This document shows positions 1-9,627 of a DNA stretch of 13,270 bases, in pieces. The stretch comes from Auxenochlorella pyrenoidosa. Its lineage: Eukaryota; Chlorophyta; Trebouxiophyceae; Chlorellales; Chlorellaceae. The notes under the pieces are model-generated. The model was given only the letters and a program-made list of their open reading frames with translations, did not search any database and was not told the DNA's origin. Position 1 is the stretch's first letter. Each line of letters begins with the position of its first letter. The DNA is taken from the NCBI GenBank assembly GCA_001430745.1, contig KQ482066.1, positions 287,142-300,411 of the forward strand, given 5' to 3'. The position numbers and the translations under genes were made by a program.

Positions 1-989
1 AAGCACTTAACCTGTTCGTCGGGCCCCGGGGCCAGCGAGAACTGCTGGTCGGGGGGCACCCCCTCCCGGCGGAAGCACTTGCGGTCGGCTGGCGGGAAGA
101 ACCCTGCGCGAGGGTTGCGACAGGGGGGGGAAGGCTGGCAGGCGTAACAGGGACGGCCCCACAGGAAGCGGCCATCGGCGGGTGCACAACCGTACTGCCG
201 CGCTGCATTCGGGCTGGGAACCCCAGTTCCGCTGCCCTGCAGCGCAGGGGCGCGGCGCCCTGCTCCTGCCGACTCACAGTGGCACCACTCCCTGCCCTGC
301 GAGTCCTTGGGGCAAAACCAGTCGCGGCAGCGCTTCAGGCACTCGCAGCTGCGGAAGGCCGTCGACTCGCAGTAGGCTGCAGGGGACACGTCCATGGGGC
401 AGCAGCAGTCAGTGCGACTGAAGGATTGGAAGCTCGCCGCCAGGGGGTGGCTGCACGCTTCACCTGTGCCAGCGGGATCCTCACCTTCGCCGTCGGGCGT
501 CTGCCGGCAGGGCGCCAGGACATCGATCTCGCAGGCCTCGCCCTTACGACCAAAAGGACACCTGGGATGGCAGGCAGCAGGGCAGCAAGCAGGAGAGCGC
601 TGAGCAGTGCAGAAAGCAGCGCATGGGAAAGGGCCGCGTGGGGGCAGGGTGAACAGGCACGAGGCGGCCGGCCACCGCTGCACGAGCGCCCCCACACGAG
701 CGTGGCCTCACTTGCAAAACCCATCGCCCGAACATGTCCTGCAATGGGAGGGGGGAGGGAAGCGGGCAGAGTGAGAAGGTGTGCCTCGCTCGAAGCGCTC
801 GAAACTCTGCAAAGCCCTGCGGTCGACAAGTCTCGCGGTTGCATTGCCCAAGGCTTACCCAAACTTGGGACAATCTGGATGACACACGGGAGGTCCCACT
901 TCTGTTCTCTGCTGGGCCAGAGCGCAGCCCGCGGCCAGCAGGAGCAGCGCTGCCGCCTGCAGCGGCAACTCAAAGGCGCCCCGACCCAT
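1..989 (-). CDS. Secreted EGF-like, cysteine-rich protein (5' part; runs off the left edge)
   Basis: Hand-built model with exons 859-989, 712-738, 485-561, 278-376 and 1-88 (incomplete), read right to left. All junctions are GT-AG and preserve phase. The ATG at 989 begins a signal peptide: a short N-region, a hydrophobic core around residues 12-20 and a likely ALA|Q cleavage near residue 25. Cysteines 36, 40, 46, 52, 54 and 63 have the spacing C-x3-C-x5-C-x5-C-x-C-x8-C of a classical EGF-like domain. A second cysteine-rich stretch follows (Cys 71, 81, 89, 91, 95, 100, 110, 116, 140), containing FRSCECLKRC. The product should enter the secretory pathway. Several algal GT47 exostosin-like glycosyltransferases carry an N-terminal EGF-like module followed by a Cys-rich segment, so this is a candidate, but no catalytic domain lies in the window and I do not assign a function. 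The start is well supported; the C-terminus is unseen. Confidence 0.75.
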
Positions 990-1525
990 GCAGCGGTCAA
1001 GATTGCTCGCGCGGAGCGCACTGGGCACTAGAGCACCCTGCTGCAGGGCGGGCGGCGGCGACCGCCTGGCGATCAGATGCGTACATACAATTGCAAGCAT
1101 GGGGCTTGGCTTCTGCATCGACGGAACTTGCACATAGCAAGCTGGGATGCCAAATTAGGGTTCTGGCAGACGGAATGCTCTGCCGGCATGACTCTGCTTA
1201 GGCTGCCTGTTCACAAGCCTCATCGCACTCGTCTTCCTGCACCTGTGGGACCAACTCGTCTGTTGCCAAAGACAATTGGTATTAATACGCAAGCAAGGGA
1301 ATTCATATCAATAAGGGAAAGAAGAGCTGCAGTAAATCAAGAATCAGGACGAATCAGGGCAGGCAGGACATAGAAGCATGAGTAGAGCAGAGGGAGCAGA
1401 ACAATGTGTTGTTTCAGGACAGCTGGGTTGGCCTATGGTAGACAGTCAGGTAGATGGTTCGCCGACCTTCTCCCCTGCAGCTGCGCTTCACCTTCAGCTG
1501 GCACCGGTAGCAATGCCAGGCCGCG
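990..1525. other. Intergenic: EGF-like gene promoter and kinase downstream region
   Basis: About 536 bases with no exon chain that I could support. Both neighbours are on the minus strand, so this should hold the promoter and 5' leader of the EGF-like gene and the 3' UTR of the kinase. The stretch from about 1260 to 1400 is clearly AT-richer than its surroundings. I did not find a convincing TATA box, and no TGTAA polyadenylation signal (usual in green algae) on the minus strand. Confidence 0.5.
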
Positions 1526-1639
1526 TCACCGGAAGCTGGGCTGCAGAGGGTCGGTTGCTTGGTCCTGCACGTTGCCGTCTCCAAGCCGCTCGTGCTGGCC
1601 GCGGCGTGCAAACAGCTTGCGAAGCGCCGACTTCATGTT
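1526..1639 (-). other. Possible alternative 3'-terminal exon of the kinase gene
   Basis: After a pyrimidine-rich tract and an acceptor ending at 1640 (TTGACGCAG), the minus strand reads 37 codons in one frame, starting NMKSALRKLFARRG and ending in TGA at 1528-1526. A strong donor (CAG|GTATGT, G at 1725) lies just upstream, giving an 86-nt intron. Splicing the 2068 donor straight to this exon (phase 0 to phase 0) keeps the frame and would replace the C-terminus ending at 1802. The basic amphipathic start looks coding-like. The link to the strong donor at 1725 is unresolved: the two frames that could precede it do not join cleanly to exon 8. Confidence 0.4.
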
Positions 1640-1801
1640 CTGCGTCAAGGAGGGCAGAACAAGAAACAAATGTAGTCAGACTTGGTGAGAGCCAGCACCG
1701 GCGATGCAGCATGGCCCGCACATACCTGCCCGCCCTGAGCAGGCCACAGTGCCAACAACTGACCCCGCTGAAGCTGCCGCCGCGCTTGCGATCTGAGGGT
1801 G

Positions 1802-4699
1802 TCACTGCTGCGCCCGCTTCGAAGGGGAGGACAGCTTGGACATGAGTGCCGAGATCGACCAGCCGCTGCCGCTCTCCCGTCCCTGCTTGCGCCCGTCCCT
1901 GTGCTTTAGCAGGGATCGCCGGCATGGGACCAGCATGGTGTAAGAAATGCCACAGCATCTCTTGCGCAGGACAGCATGCAAGTGGCTGACTGCTGCTTGT
2001 GACCACAGCAGGGAACCAGCCAGCGTGCTAAAAACGCCCCTGCCCTGACCACATCTTCCCCACACACCTTGCTGTCGCCCGCCAGCGGCGAGGGCTTGGG
2101 GTTGGGGGCCTCAGCGCCAGCAGCAGCAGCGGGCGAGAAGAAGTCGAAGCTGATCTTGCGCGGCACCCCGCCTGCGCCAGTTGCGCCATCCCGAGGCGCC
2201 ATGGGCGAGGCAAAGGGGTCCGGCCGCACAGTGTAGCCCGACTGAGCCAGGATAGTAGGGCTGTGCTGCGCACTGGTGGCGGCTGCGTTGCGGCTGACAG
2301 TGACGGGGATGTGCGAGCCGCCAGGGGTGCGGGGTGACCGTGTGTCATCATGAGGTGGGGCGGGCGCGCGGCCACCTGTCAGGGCATCGCGATAAGAGCA
2401 GCTGCTGGGTAGGGAGGCGCCCTGTCGAGGGCTAGTTTTAGGTTGCTGGCAACGCCACGTGCCATTGCTGCCCGCCCTCCCCTCCTGCGGGCCCCCGCCT
2501 GCATGTGCTGGCGCTGCAACAGGGCATGCATTTTGGGAGAGCTCTTCGGGGTGCAAAAGAGAAAGGCTGGGTCCTGCACTCTGGAATCTGCATCCCAGCA
2601 TGCCAAAACCGCCCAGCACCCTCATACCTGCTCCAGGGCTGTAGGCGTTGAGCGCAATTACGTTGGGGAGCGTCGCAGGCTTTGGTGCCGGTGGCGGAGC
2701 ACAGTACATGGCGATATACGGGTGCTGCAGCAGCTGGGCGCAGGAGGGGCGCTCGTCCACACCCCACGTGAGCATGGCCTTGATGAAGGACTGGCACTGG
2801 GGCGTCAGGAACGAGGGCAGCGGCGCCAGGTTGTTGGACGTGATGTTGCGCTTGATCTCCGGCTTGTCCTTGCCCTCGAAGGGCAGGCGGCCTGCATTGT
2901 GGGCAAGTAGCGAGTGCACACTCGATTAGACAAGGGCCGCAGAGGGCTGGTGCAAGGCAACAGGCACTTGGCACATGGCGGCCTGGAAGTGCAGTGCTCG
3001 CCCGCACATGCCTCACCCACTGCGCGGCCAACCTATCGGTGCAGACCTGTCTAATCTCGCCCACCTGTGACCAGCTCGTAGATGGTGACACCCAGCGCCC
3101 AGATGTCCACCTTCTCGTTGGTGGGTGGGATGTCGGTGGCCTTGATCTGCCCGCTTATCACAAGGTCCACCGGAGGCAGCGCCACCACCTGAGAGCACAA
3201 AAGGGGCAACCGCCAGGAGTCGGGCTTGGAACAGTGTTTGTCTTCTGGACAGCCAACAGCGCATGCTTGAGGTGCTTCTGCAGTGCCCTCGCCCGGCAGC
3301 TCGATGCTCTCTGACCAACCATCCTGGGCAGCGTCTGCAGTGCCCCTCACCTCGGGCGCCATGTACTCAACAGTCCCAACCGGTGAGATGGCCGACTCCT
3401 GCTTCATGCTCATGGTGAGCCCAAAGTCGCCCTGCAGATAGGGGTTTGGGAGCGGGCAGCAAGCAGGGCAGGGTCGCGATGGCAGCTGGCTTAAGTGCGT
3501 GTCAGGGAGACCCCTTGTAACACGCTGGCCAGTTCCCTTGTTGGTCAGATCAGCTGCCATTGCTACACCCCTTGTGCGTGACACATGTGCAACTATGGGC
3601 ACCTCCCTCTCTGCCCTCCCTCCTGGCTCACCAGCTTCACCCTGCCAGCATCATCGATGAAGATGTTCTCCAGCTTGATGTCCCTGCAGGTGGGGCGAGG
3701 GCGAGCACTTGAGCGGAAAACAAAGTGGGGGTTGGCTGGCGGGACTGGCAGCCAGCACATCATGCATGCGCGGGCCTGCAGAATACAGAGTCATCCCCCG
3801 CCATCTGCTCTGTGACCCACCGGTGGATGATGCGCATCTCATGCAGTGTGCGCAGGATAGAGAGGCATGGCAGCGCCACCTCCACAGCCACCCGCTTCTC
3901 GTGCATCGCCTTCTTGTCGCGCAGCAGCTTCTCCAGCAGATCGCCACCGCCGCAGTACTCCATCACAATGTAGAGGTGGGCGTCATCATGGAAGGCGCCG
4001 TAGTACTCCACCACGGAGGGCAGGCTGCGAGGGCAGGGAAGGATGGCCGCCAAGTGTGAATTTGATTCAGATTGTAGCAGCGGGAGGCATGGCCAGAACT
4101 GTGAGATCGCTGTCAATATTTCTCGTTAGAGGAGGTGGGCGGAGGGAGGCAGCGATGGTATGCAATCTTCTTATCACTCGAAGCCCGCCTGCTCCCGCCC
4201 GGTGCGCCTGCCGCCCCTCGCGCCTGCCCTCACCGCTTGCGCATGAAGTAAATCATCATGGCGATCTCGCGCTTGATGGCGCGATACTTGGTTGCCTGCA
4301 CCTTTGTCTTGTCGTACACTTTCACGGCCACGCGGCGGTTGCCAAGCTTGGGGCAGAACGCAGAGTAGATCAGCGTGTCCTGCAGAGGGCAGGGCAAGCA
4401 TGCGCGGCAGATGGCGGTTGGGTGCTGCGGGTGCTGCCTTGGTTGGCTATGAACGATGTGCAGCAACACTATGCAGGTCAAGGAATGCTAGATCTGTCCT
4501 GTTGGGTTTTAGAAGGACGCAGCTTGCTCCCTCAGGCTTCTACTGAATGCCACCCACCGCCCTGCCGCACCTTGCCCTTGCCAATCTCCTGCACATCGTG
4601 AAAGTCACGCTCCCAGCTCCAGTGTGTGGCCTCCTCGCTGTGAAAGAAGCTGCTGGGCAGCACGGGCAGGTCCTCTGCGAGTGGCATCGGCGCCGCCAT
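1802..4699 (-). CDS. Ser/Thr protein kinase (nine exons, about 462 aa)
   Basis: Exons 4571-4699, 4234-4379, 3821-4024, 3632-3683, 3351-3431, 3065-3188, 2628-2891, 2068-2375 and 1802-1882. All introns are GT-AG and phase is kept throughout. The start is the ATG at 4699, in a good GCAGCCATGG context. Motifs: glycine loop IGKGKDTLIYSA (39-50), VAVK Lys63, alpha-C Glu81, hinge MEYCGGGD (113-120), catalytic HRDIKLEN (159-166), DFG (179-181), APE (202-204), DIWALG (232-237), and Arg293 of DERPS. All catalytic residues are present, so it should be active. It phosphorylates unknown substrates. The kinase domain ends near residue 306 (LLQHPYI); residues about 307-462 form a Pro/Ala/Ser-rich tail, probably disordered and regulatory. 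The third glycine of the loop is absent, and there is a long segment between APE and DIW. Aurora-, ULK- and NEK-like features mix, so no subfamily is assigned. The last exon is the weakest part (see the alternative 3' exon). Confidence 0.9.
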
Positions 4700-5350
4700 G
4701 GCTGCTTGCTGCTGCGGTGGTGGCGGCGGGGAGGCGGCGAGGCGCGGTGAATCCGCAGCGCGGCTGGGGTAGGACGGGCGTCGGGGATATCCTGCAGGCG
4801 CGGCAAGGCAACGGTGAGACCACAGCCAGCGCCAAGGCCCCAGGCGCCACCCACACAGGGCCTGTCGCTGGCTGGCGGCCCTGCCTCGGAGCGGGCGGGC
4901 ACTTTCGGCTCGCCTAGGCGTCCGCAATGAGGTGGAAAACGGCGGGGGCGAGAGGAGGGGCGCTGTAGGCCGAGGTGGTTGGCCCGCCTCGAGTGGAGCT
5001 CCGAGGCAGAGTGGTGGGCTACGGGATCCGAGGTGCTGTGTCTGGCCGGGACCCGCCACGGCGTGGTCGCCCCAGAACGAACCAGGAAGAGACGGGCAGC
5101 GGGCTGGCCAGGATGGGGGCATTGGCGGGTGCGCTGCCCACGATGCGCCGGCGCCCGCATTCGATCATTCGATCGGCCTATGTCCACCTGCCTTGCATGG
5201 ATTCAAGCTGGCTTGCACTGTCACAGGTTCGAGCGGATTCAGAACCAATAGCCTGGTCAGACCAACACGACAGGATGATGCATTAGCCTGCTCTGGCGCG
5301 CCCGCAACACTGCTGCATATTCCAGTGCTCTCTGTTTCCTTGGACTGCTC
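4700..5350. other. Intergenic: kinase promoter/5' leader and ARGLU1-like gene 3' region
   Basis: About 650 bases between the kinase start and the ARGLU1-like stop, both on the minus strand. A possible acceptor (minus-strand GCGCCTGCAG|G, near 4797) could mark a 5'-leader intron, or an upstream coding exon, of the kinase; the frame is open from there into the ATG at 4699. A tandem ATTCGATC pair lies near 5160-5177. No other supported feature was seen. Confidence 0.45.
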
Positions 5351-6908
5351 TCAATCGTCCACGATGATTAGGCCCTGCACACACAACGAAGGCATGGTGT
5401 AAGCGGGAGGCTGCAGAACATGAGGTCGTGCATTATGATCAGTAACCAACCAGGCCTGAGCCCTGCTCCCACACCGCATGCCCCACCTGCTTTCGCCGCG
5501 CAGGCGGCGGAGGGCCGCCCGGCCGCGCCAGCCCCTGTTGCTCTGCTGCCGCCTCTGCTGCCTTGCGCTGCGCTTCTTCCACCTGGAACAGCCGGGGTCC
5601 AAAGGGTGGGCGGTGGGCAGAGAAAACATTCGCTTTCCACGTGCAGGCAGGCAGTGTCACTGAATGCTCTGTGGCACCCACATGAAGTCGGCAGCGCCGG
5701 TTCAGTGCCCAGCCCACCTTGCGTCGGTTCTCCTCCAGTATGCGGTCCATCTCCTCCTCCTGCCGCTTGCGCTCGGCGTCCTCGCGACGCTTGCGCTCCA
5801 GCAGCTGCGCGCGCTCCATGGCCAGCTGGCGCGTCACCTGCAGGCATCAGGGTAGCAGCACAGCCAAGCCCATGCATGCATCGATGGCATCACATCACAT
5901 CGAGTGCGGGCTCCCTGAGCAACTCTGCAGGACATGAAAGCGCCCATTTCTGCGCGTGCGGCCGATTGCAGGCAGAGGCAGGCCGGCAGGGCAACACGCC
6001 ACACAGGGCAAGCCTGCGACGCGGGGCAGCGCATCACCCCAAGGGTCGGAGCGGCATCGCGGCGCAGAGGCCCACCCGCTCCTCCAGCTTAGCCCGCTCC
6101 TCTGTGAGCCGCCGGGCAATGCGGGCCAGCACCTCCTCCGAGCCCATGGCCGCCGCCAAGCGCTCCTGCACCGCCGCCTCCACCCGCGCCGCCAGCGCCT
6201 CCTCCTCTGCAGCCTCCAGCTCCAGCTCCTTCTGCCTGCACCGGCCGTGGTGGTGGCACCAGGCGGGCGCAGACCTCTGCCAGGCATGCGCGAGGATGGC
6301 AAGCACATGACCTGTGGCACCTCTGCACCTTGTGTTGCCAACAGGCTGGAGCGCGGACAAAGGAACAGGGCTGGCTTGAAGCTGACCACGGGCGCAGGCT
6401 GCCCGGCCAGGTGTGTGCTGGGCTGGCGTCCACCCACCTGCTGCTCTGTTGCCTCATCTCATCGTCCAGCTCGGAGGCCCGCCTCTTGCGATAGCTCCTG
6501 CATCATGCGGCAGCAGGGTCACTGAATGCAAGGGAATGAAAGTCTGCAGGAGCAGGGCAGTGGGAGCCAGCCTCAGCTGCCAATCCCAGCGTGCTCACGC
6601 GCCGTGCAGCTCAGCTCACCGCTGCCGCTTCTTGGCTGCGCGTGGCGACCGCGAATCAGAGCGGTCACGTGATCTGCTGCGGCTGTAGGACCGGCGTCGC
6701 CGATCTCTGCAAGGCAGGTGGTCGGGGGAAGCATAGATGGCTGCATCAAGCGTGGGCCGCCAGCCGAGGCGATGGTCTGCCGATGGAAGCGGCGGTGGGC
6801 TCAAAGGCCGCAACCCCCGCTCCATCGCGCCTGGTCTGCAGTGCACCCTCACCTCTGTCGGTCTCTGCTGCTACTTCTACTGCGGCTTCTGCTGCGAGAG
6901 CGGGCCAT
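5351..6908 (-). CDS. ARGLU1: ARGLU1-like arginine/glutamate-rich RS and coiled-coil protein (about 200 aa)
   Basis: Exons 6853-6908, 6620-6706, 6438-6497, 6076-6235, 5718-5837, 5487-5582 and 5351-5374. All introns are GT-AG and in phase, 603 nt in total. Residues 1 to about 47 are an RS domain of alternating Arg/Ser ending in Lys/Arg runs (nuclear localisation). Residues about 69-180 are a charged Glu/Arg/Lys/Ala-rich coiled coil. The stretch MDRILEENRRK followed by VEEAQRKAAE across the exon 5/6 junction closely resembles the conserved RILEENNRKIAEAQ core of animal ARGLU1, which supports the name. ARGLU1 acts in the nucleus as a transcriptional coactivator (Mediator contact in animals) and splicing modulator; the same broad role is inferred here. 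It is shorter than human ARGLU1 (273 aa), mostly through a reduced RS region. The last exon has only seven codons plus stop and encodes an acidic end (IIVDD). A generic RS-domain splicing factor is the alternative. Confidence 0.85.
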
Positions 6909-7567
6909 TGTGCCGCCGCTTCACGAGCTGCTGGGTCAAGCGGCTGCTTGTTATGGAGCTCTCAGATTGATTCAGTGGCGAGGACGAAGATGGCCTCACT
7001 CGGCATGCCTCTCTGTGCTGCCGCCGCCACTTTCAGCGTCAAGCGCTGCGCTGTGACTCTGCCTTGTTGTGGTTGAATGTCTCGGTTTCCTTTGGCTGTC
7101 TGCTTGCTAAAACTCCGGCATCAGCTGGCCCTGATTGTTTCTGGCGTGCGACAAGTTCTCACACATTGGGCGAGGCTGGCGGGCTAGCAGACAAGGAGGA
7201 GGGAAGGTGCAGCATCAACAGGAAGAAGAACGAGCATATGGGGCAAAGTCGCCCCACCACACACGGCCGGCAGGGCGGAAGAGGGCGTGCGTGCGGCGGC
7301 CGCCCTCAGGGCTGCGCTCAAAGCCGCACGGTGCGCCAGCACCTGCCGCCGCGCGGCCGCATGGAATTCAGAAAGGAGTAGGCATCGTTGGGTGCTGTCA
7401 GCCTGGCTGGGCGCGGCCGGGCGCGCTAGGCTACCCTCCCAGACCCCGGGCGCCTCAGCCCAGCGCCTCAGCCACGCGAAGGGGGGTCGCTTGGGGCAGG
7501 GCCTGCTGCAGGCCTCGCGGCGGCCCCAGCAGGCTGTCCAGCCGTGCTGCGCTGCGCGGCCCCAGGC
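6909..7567. other. Intergenic: ARGLU1-like promoter and ATP synthase delta 3' region
   Basis: About 660 bases between two minus-strand genes. The part next to 6909 should contain the promoter and leader of the ARGLU1-like gene; the part next to 7567 should contain the 3' UTR of the ATP synthase gene. Long open frames on the plus strand here are GC-driven. I found no convincing regulatory motif or RNA gene. Confidence 0.45.
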
Positions 7568-9289
7568 TCAGCCGCCGATGGCGGCGTTCATGGCAGCGTA
7601 CACCTCCACGCCGATCTGGGCGGCCGCCACCTCGTAGTCATCGCCCTTGCCCTGCACCGCCGCCAGCTTGTTGGTGTACTCCTGCAGGCGGGGGGGGGCG
7701 GGCGTCAACAGGGGGCGGGCAGGCAAGTTGGCTCCAGCCCGCGAGCAGCGGGTGGGAGAGGGCTGGCCTGCGGCCCCAGGCTCCAGCCTGCGCGTTGAAA
7801 CACTGTGCGCATTGCGGCACGCCCGTGACCCTGCGCAACCGGCCTCAGCACCAAGCCAGGGCGCCCTGTCCGGCCCCCGGGACCCAACCCCAGGCATGCA
7901 CATCTCATCCCATCAGGGCGCGTCTGCAGCCCCGCACCCAGCGCCCGCAGCGTCGCGGCCCCCACCTGCAGCCCCGCGCGCACGGCGTCGGCATCCAGGT
8001 CGGACACCTTGACCGCCTCCACGGCGCAGATGTCGGCGGTGGAGTCGGGGTGCACAAAGGCAAAGCCGCCGCTCACAAAGTACTTGGTCACGTCCTTGTC
8101 CAGCTCCTTGTGCACAGTCACCACGCCGGGCCTGCGACCGCGGAGCGCAGCAGGCTGCTGAGCACGCAGTGGCTGCTGTCGACACGAGGCTGGGTGCGTC
8201 GCGAGCAAGCCACAGCAGCGGCGGGGCTGCACCTGGCAGGGCCGGGCGCAGGGCGCGCGGTGGCGCCACGCATCAACCGGCGCGCCTGCGGGCCCCAGCC
8301 TTGCTCGAGCTGATGCCCTGCAGGTGCTGCGACAGGCGCTGTGCGTGCGGCCGCGCACCTGAGCTGTGCCACGGTGGGCACGTGGCCGGGCATGACACCA
8401 AAGTCACCGGTGGTGGCGGGCATCAGCACTAGGTCAACCTGCCCCGGGGGGGAGGGGGGACAGCGCAGCGGTCTCACCAACCAGCACGTGCACTGGTTAA
8501 TCCACTGGCACCCCTACTGCGCATGACCGCAGGCATGTGATGTAAGCACAGCACGCCCCCCACGCCATAGCTGTCAGCAGCGAGGCCAGGCCGCGAGCAT
8601 GGCTCGCTGCTGCCGCGGCTGCGTGTTCGGGCGCGGGCAGCCCGCGCCCACGACATGCGGCGCGGGTGGACCCGCAGCGCGGCGCGCACCTTCTCGCTCT
8701 GGCACACCGTCTCGTGCGGCACAAAGAAGTTGAACTGCAGCTTCTCCGGGATGGCGGCCGCGGCGGCGCCCTCGGCGGGCGCCGCGGCTTTGGGCAGGAA
8801 GTTGGAGGGGAACTCTGGCGGGTTGAGCGTGCCCGCGTGCGGCGCAAAGCGGTTCAGGAACTCCTGCGCGGGGGCGGGGCGCGCGGCCGGGCGTGTCACG
8901 CGGGCAGGCAGGCCACCGAGCAGCACTCAAGAGCGCTGGGCATGAAGGACCGAGGATCCAGAGAATTTGGCACGGACAGCTGCCTTGTGCGCGCAAGTGA
9001 GCAGATGTGAGTGCAATGTAAAAATCCAGGATGAGTGCACCAGCATGCCCTGATATTCATAGGTGGGCGATATACCGCGACTACTGGCTGCCTCGGTGCC
9101 CGCCACTGCCACCGCCCACACCGCAGCCAACCCTCAGCTACGGAGGTGTGCTGGCAGCCCCGCGGACGCCCTCACCTCCTTGCTCTGCTCAGTGGAGGAG
9201 GGTGAGGCCTCCTGCAGCCGTGCGCTGCTGCTGCATATGCTGCGGCTAGCGCCGGAGCGCCAGAGGCTGCGGGCTGCCCGGGTGAGCAT
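7568..9289 (-). CDS. ATP16: Mitochondrial F1FO ATP synthase subunit delta (215 aa precursor)
   Basis: Exons 9176-9289, 8690-8863, 8359-8438, 7966-8131 and 7568-7681. All introns are GT-AG and phases match (648 nt in total). The ATG at 9289 opens a typical presequence rich in Arg, Ser and Ala without acidic residues (MLTRAARSLWRSGASRS), so import into mitochondria is expected. The mature protein has an N-terminal Ala/Pro-rich linker, then a beta-sandwich domain (about residues 82-170) with the family signature GDFGVMPGHVPTVAQL followed by RPG (107-125), matching GELGIYPGHAPLL in bacterial epsilon. A C-terminal helical part (about 171-215) includes EYTNKLAAVQGKGDDYEVA. It is the mitochondrial counterpart of bacterial/chloroplast epsilon and sits in the central stalk between gamma and the c-ring, coupling proton flow to ATP synthesis. 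The presequence and linker argue against the chloroplast AtpE homologue. The first intron is 312 nt. The gene starts 336 bases from the divergent SEL1L-like gene. Confidence 0.94.
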
Positions 9290-9625
9290 CGCTGCGTGAT
9301 GTGCAGGCGGAGGGGGCCGCGATGGGCGTGAACCCGCAGCTCAAGAGCCAGTCTCCCCTGCGCAGCAGCAACCCTGCACCCAGCGAGCTGACGGACTAAT
9401 CGGCAGCCGATGGCACCGAGATGGAGACTTCTAGGGGTCCGGGAGCCGCCCTGTCGCAAAAGAATAGGACGCTGAGTTGGCTAGAGCTGGCAGACCAAGC
9501 CTTTCTCCTTCTCCTTCTCGATCACGCCTTTCTGCTTCTTCCGATCACAACATCCGAGGGTCTCACACGCATCCTCTAGCTTCTCCGTGATGGTCTCTGT
9601 CGCCAGGCCCTGAGGAGGCAGCAAC
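9290..9625. promoter_or_regulatory. Divergent promoter shared by ATP synthase delta (-) and the SEL1L-like gene (+)
   Basis: Only 336 bases separate the two start codons, so promoters and both 5' leaders must lie here or overlap. On the plus strand a CT-rich tract (about 9501-9540, with repeated CTTCTC) precedes the SEL1L ATG. A short plus-strand ORF of 25 codons (9322-9399, starting MGVNPQ) would be an upstream ORF if the SEL1L transcript begins early. A minus-strand ORF of 48 codons (9481-9627) occupies the other half. No clear TATA box was seen. Confidence 0.6.
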
Positions 9626-9627
9626 AT
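9481..9627 (-). other. Small antisense ORF (48 codons) over the SEL1L start, function unknown
   Basis: The minus strand reads ATG at 9627 to TAG at 9481 as 48 codons, starting MLLPPQGLATETITEKLEDA, with a central CC pair and a Lys/Glu-rich stretch (KKQKGVIEKEKEKG). The ATG overlaps the SEL1L ATG in antisense inside the palindrome GCATGC. A pyrimidine-rich tract ending in CAG lies just after the ATG (CTGCCTCCTCAG), so this could instead be a terminal exon. It could also be an upstream ORF in the ATP synthase delta leader, or a chance reading. I recognise no family. Confidence 0.25.

Noticed and set aside
335..1021. 228-codon minus-strand open frame over the EGF-like gene
   Set aside because: The signal peptide and EGF cysteine spacing appear only when exons are spliced between frames; this single frame reads introns.
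1640..1920. Kinase frame running through 1920-1727 to the strong GTATGT donor
   Set aside because: Joined to the 1526-1639 exon, the frame that continues from exon 8 gives an immediate stop, and the frame that fits the last exon has no in-phase acceptor; left as an unresolved alternative.
5200..5270. tRNA-like GGTTCGA box near 5226
   Set aside because: No matching A box, acceptor stem or cloverleaf could be drawn around it.
7135..8313. 392-codon plus-strand open frame
   Set aside because: It runs antisense across the last two exons and introns of the ATP synthase delta gene, is rich in Arg/Pro/Ala/Gly as expected from GC bias, and shows no domain.
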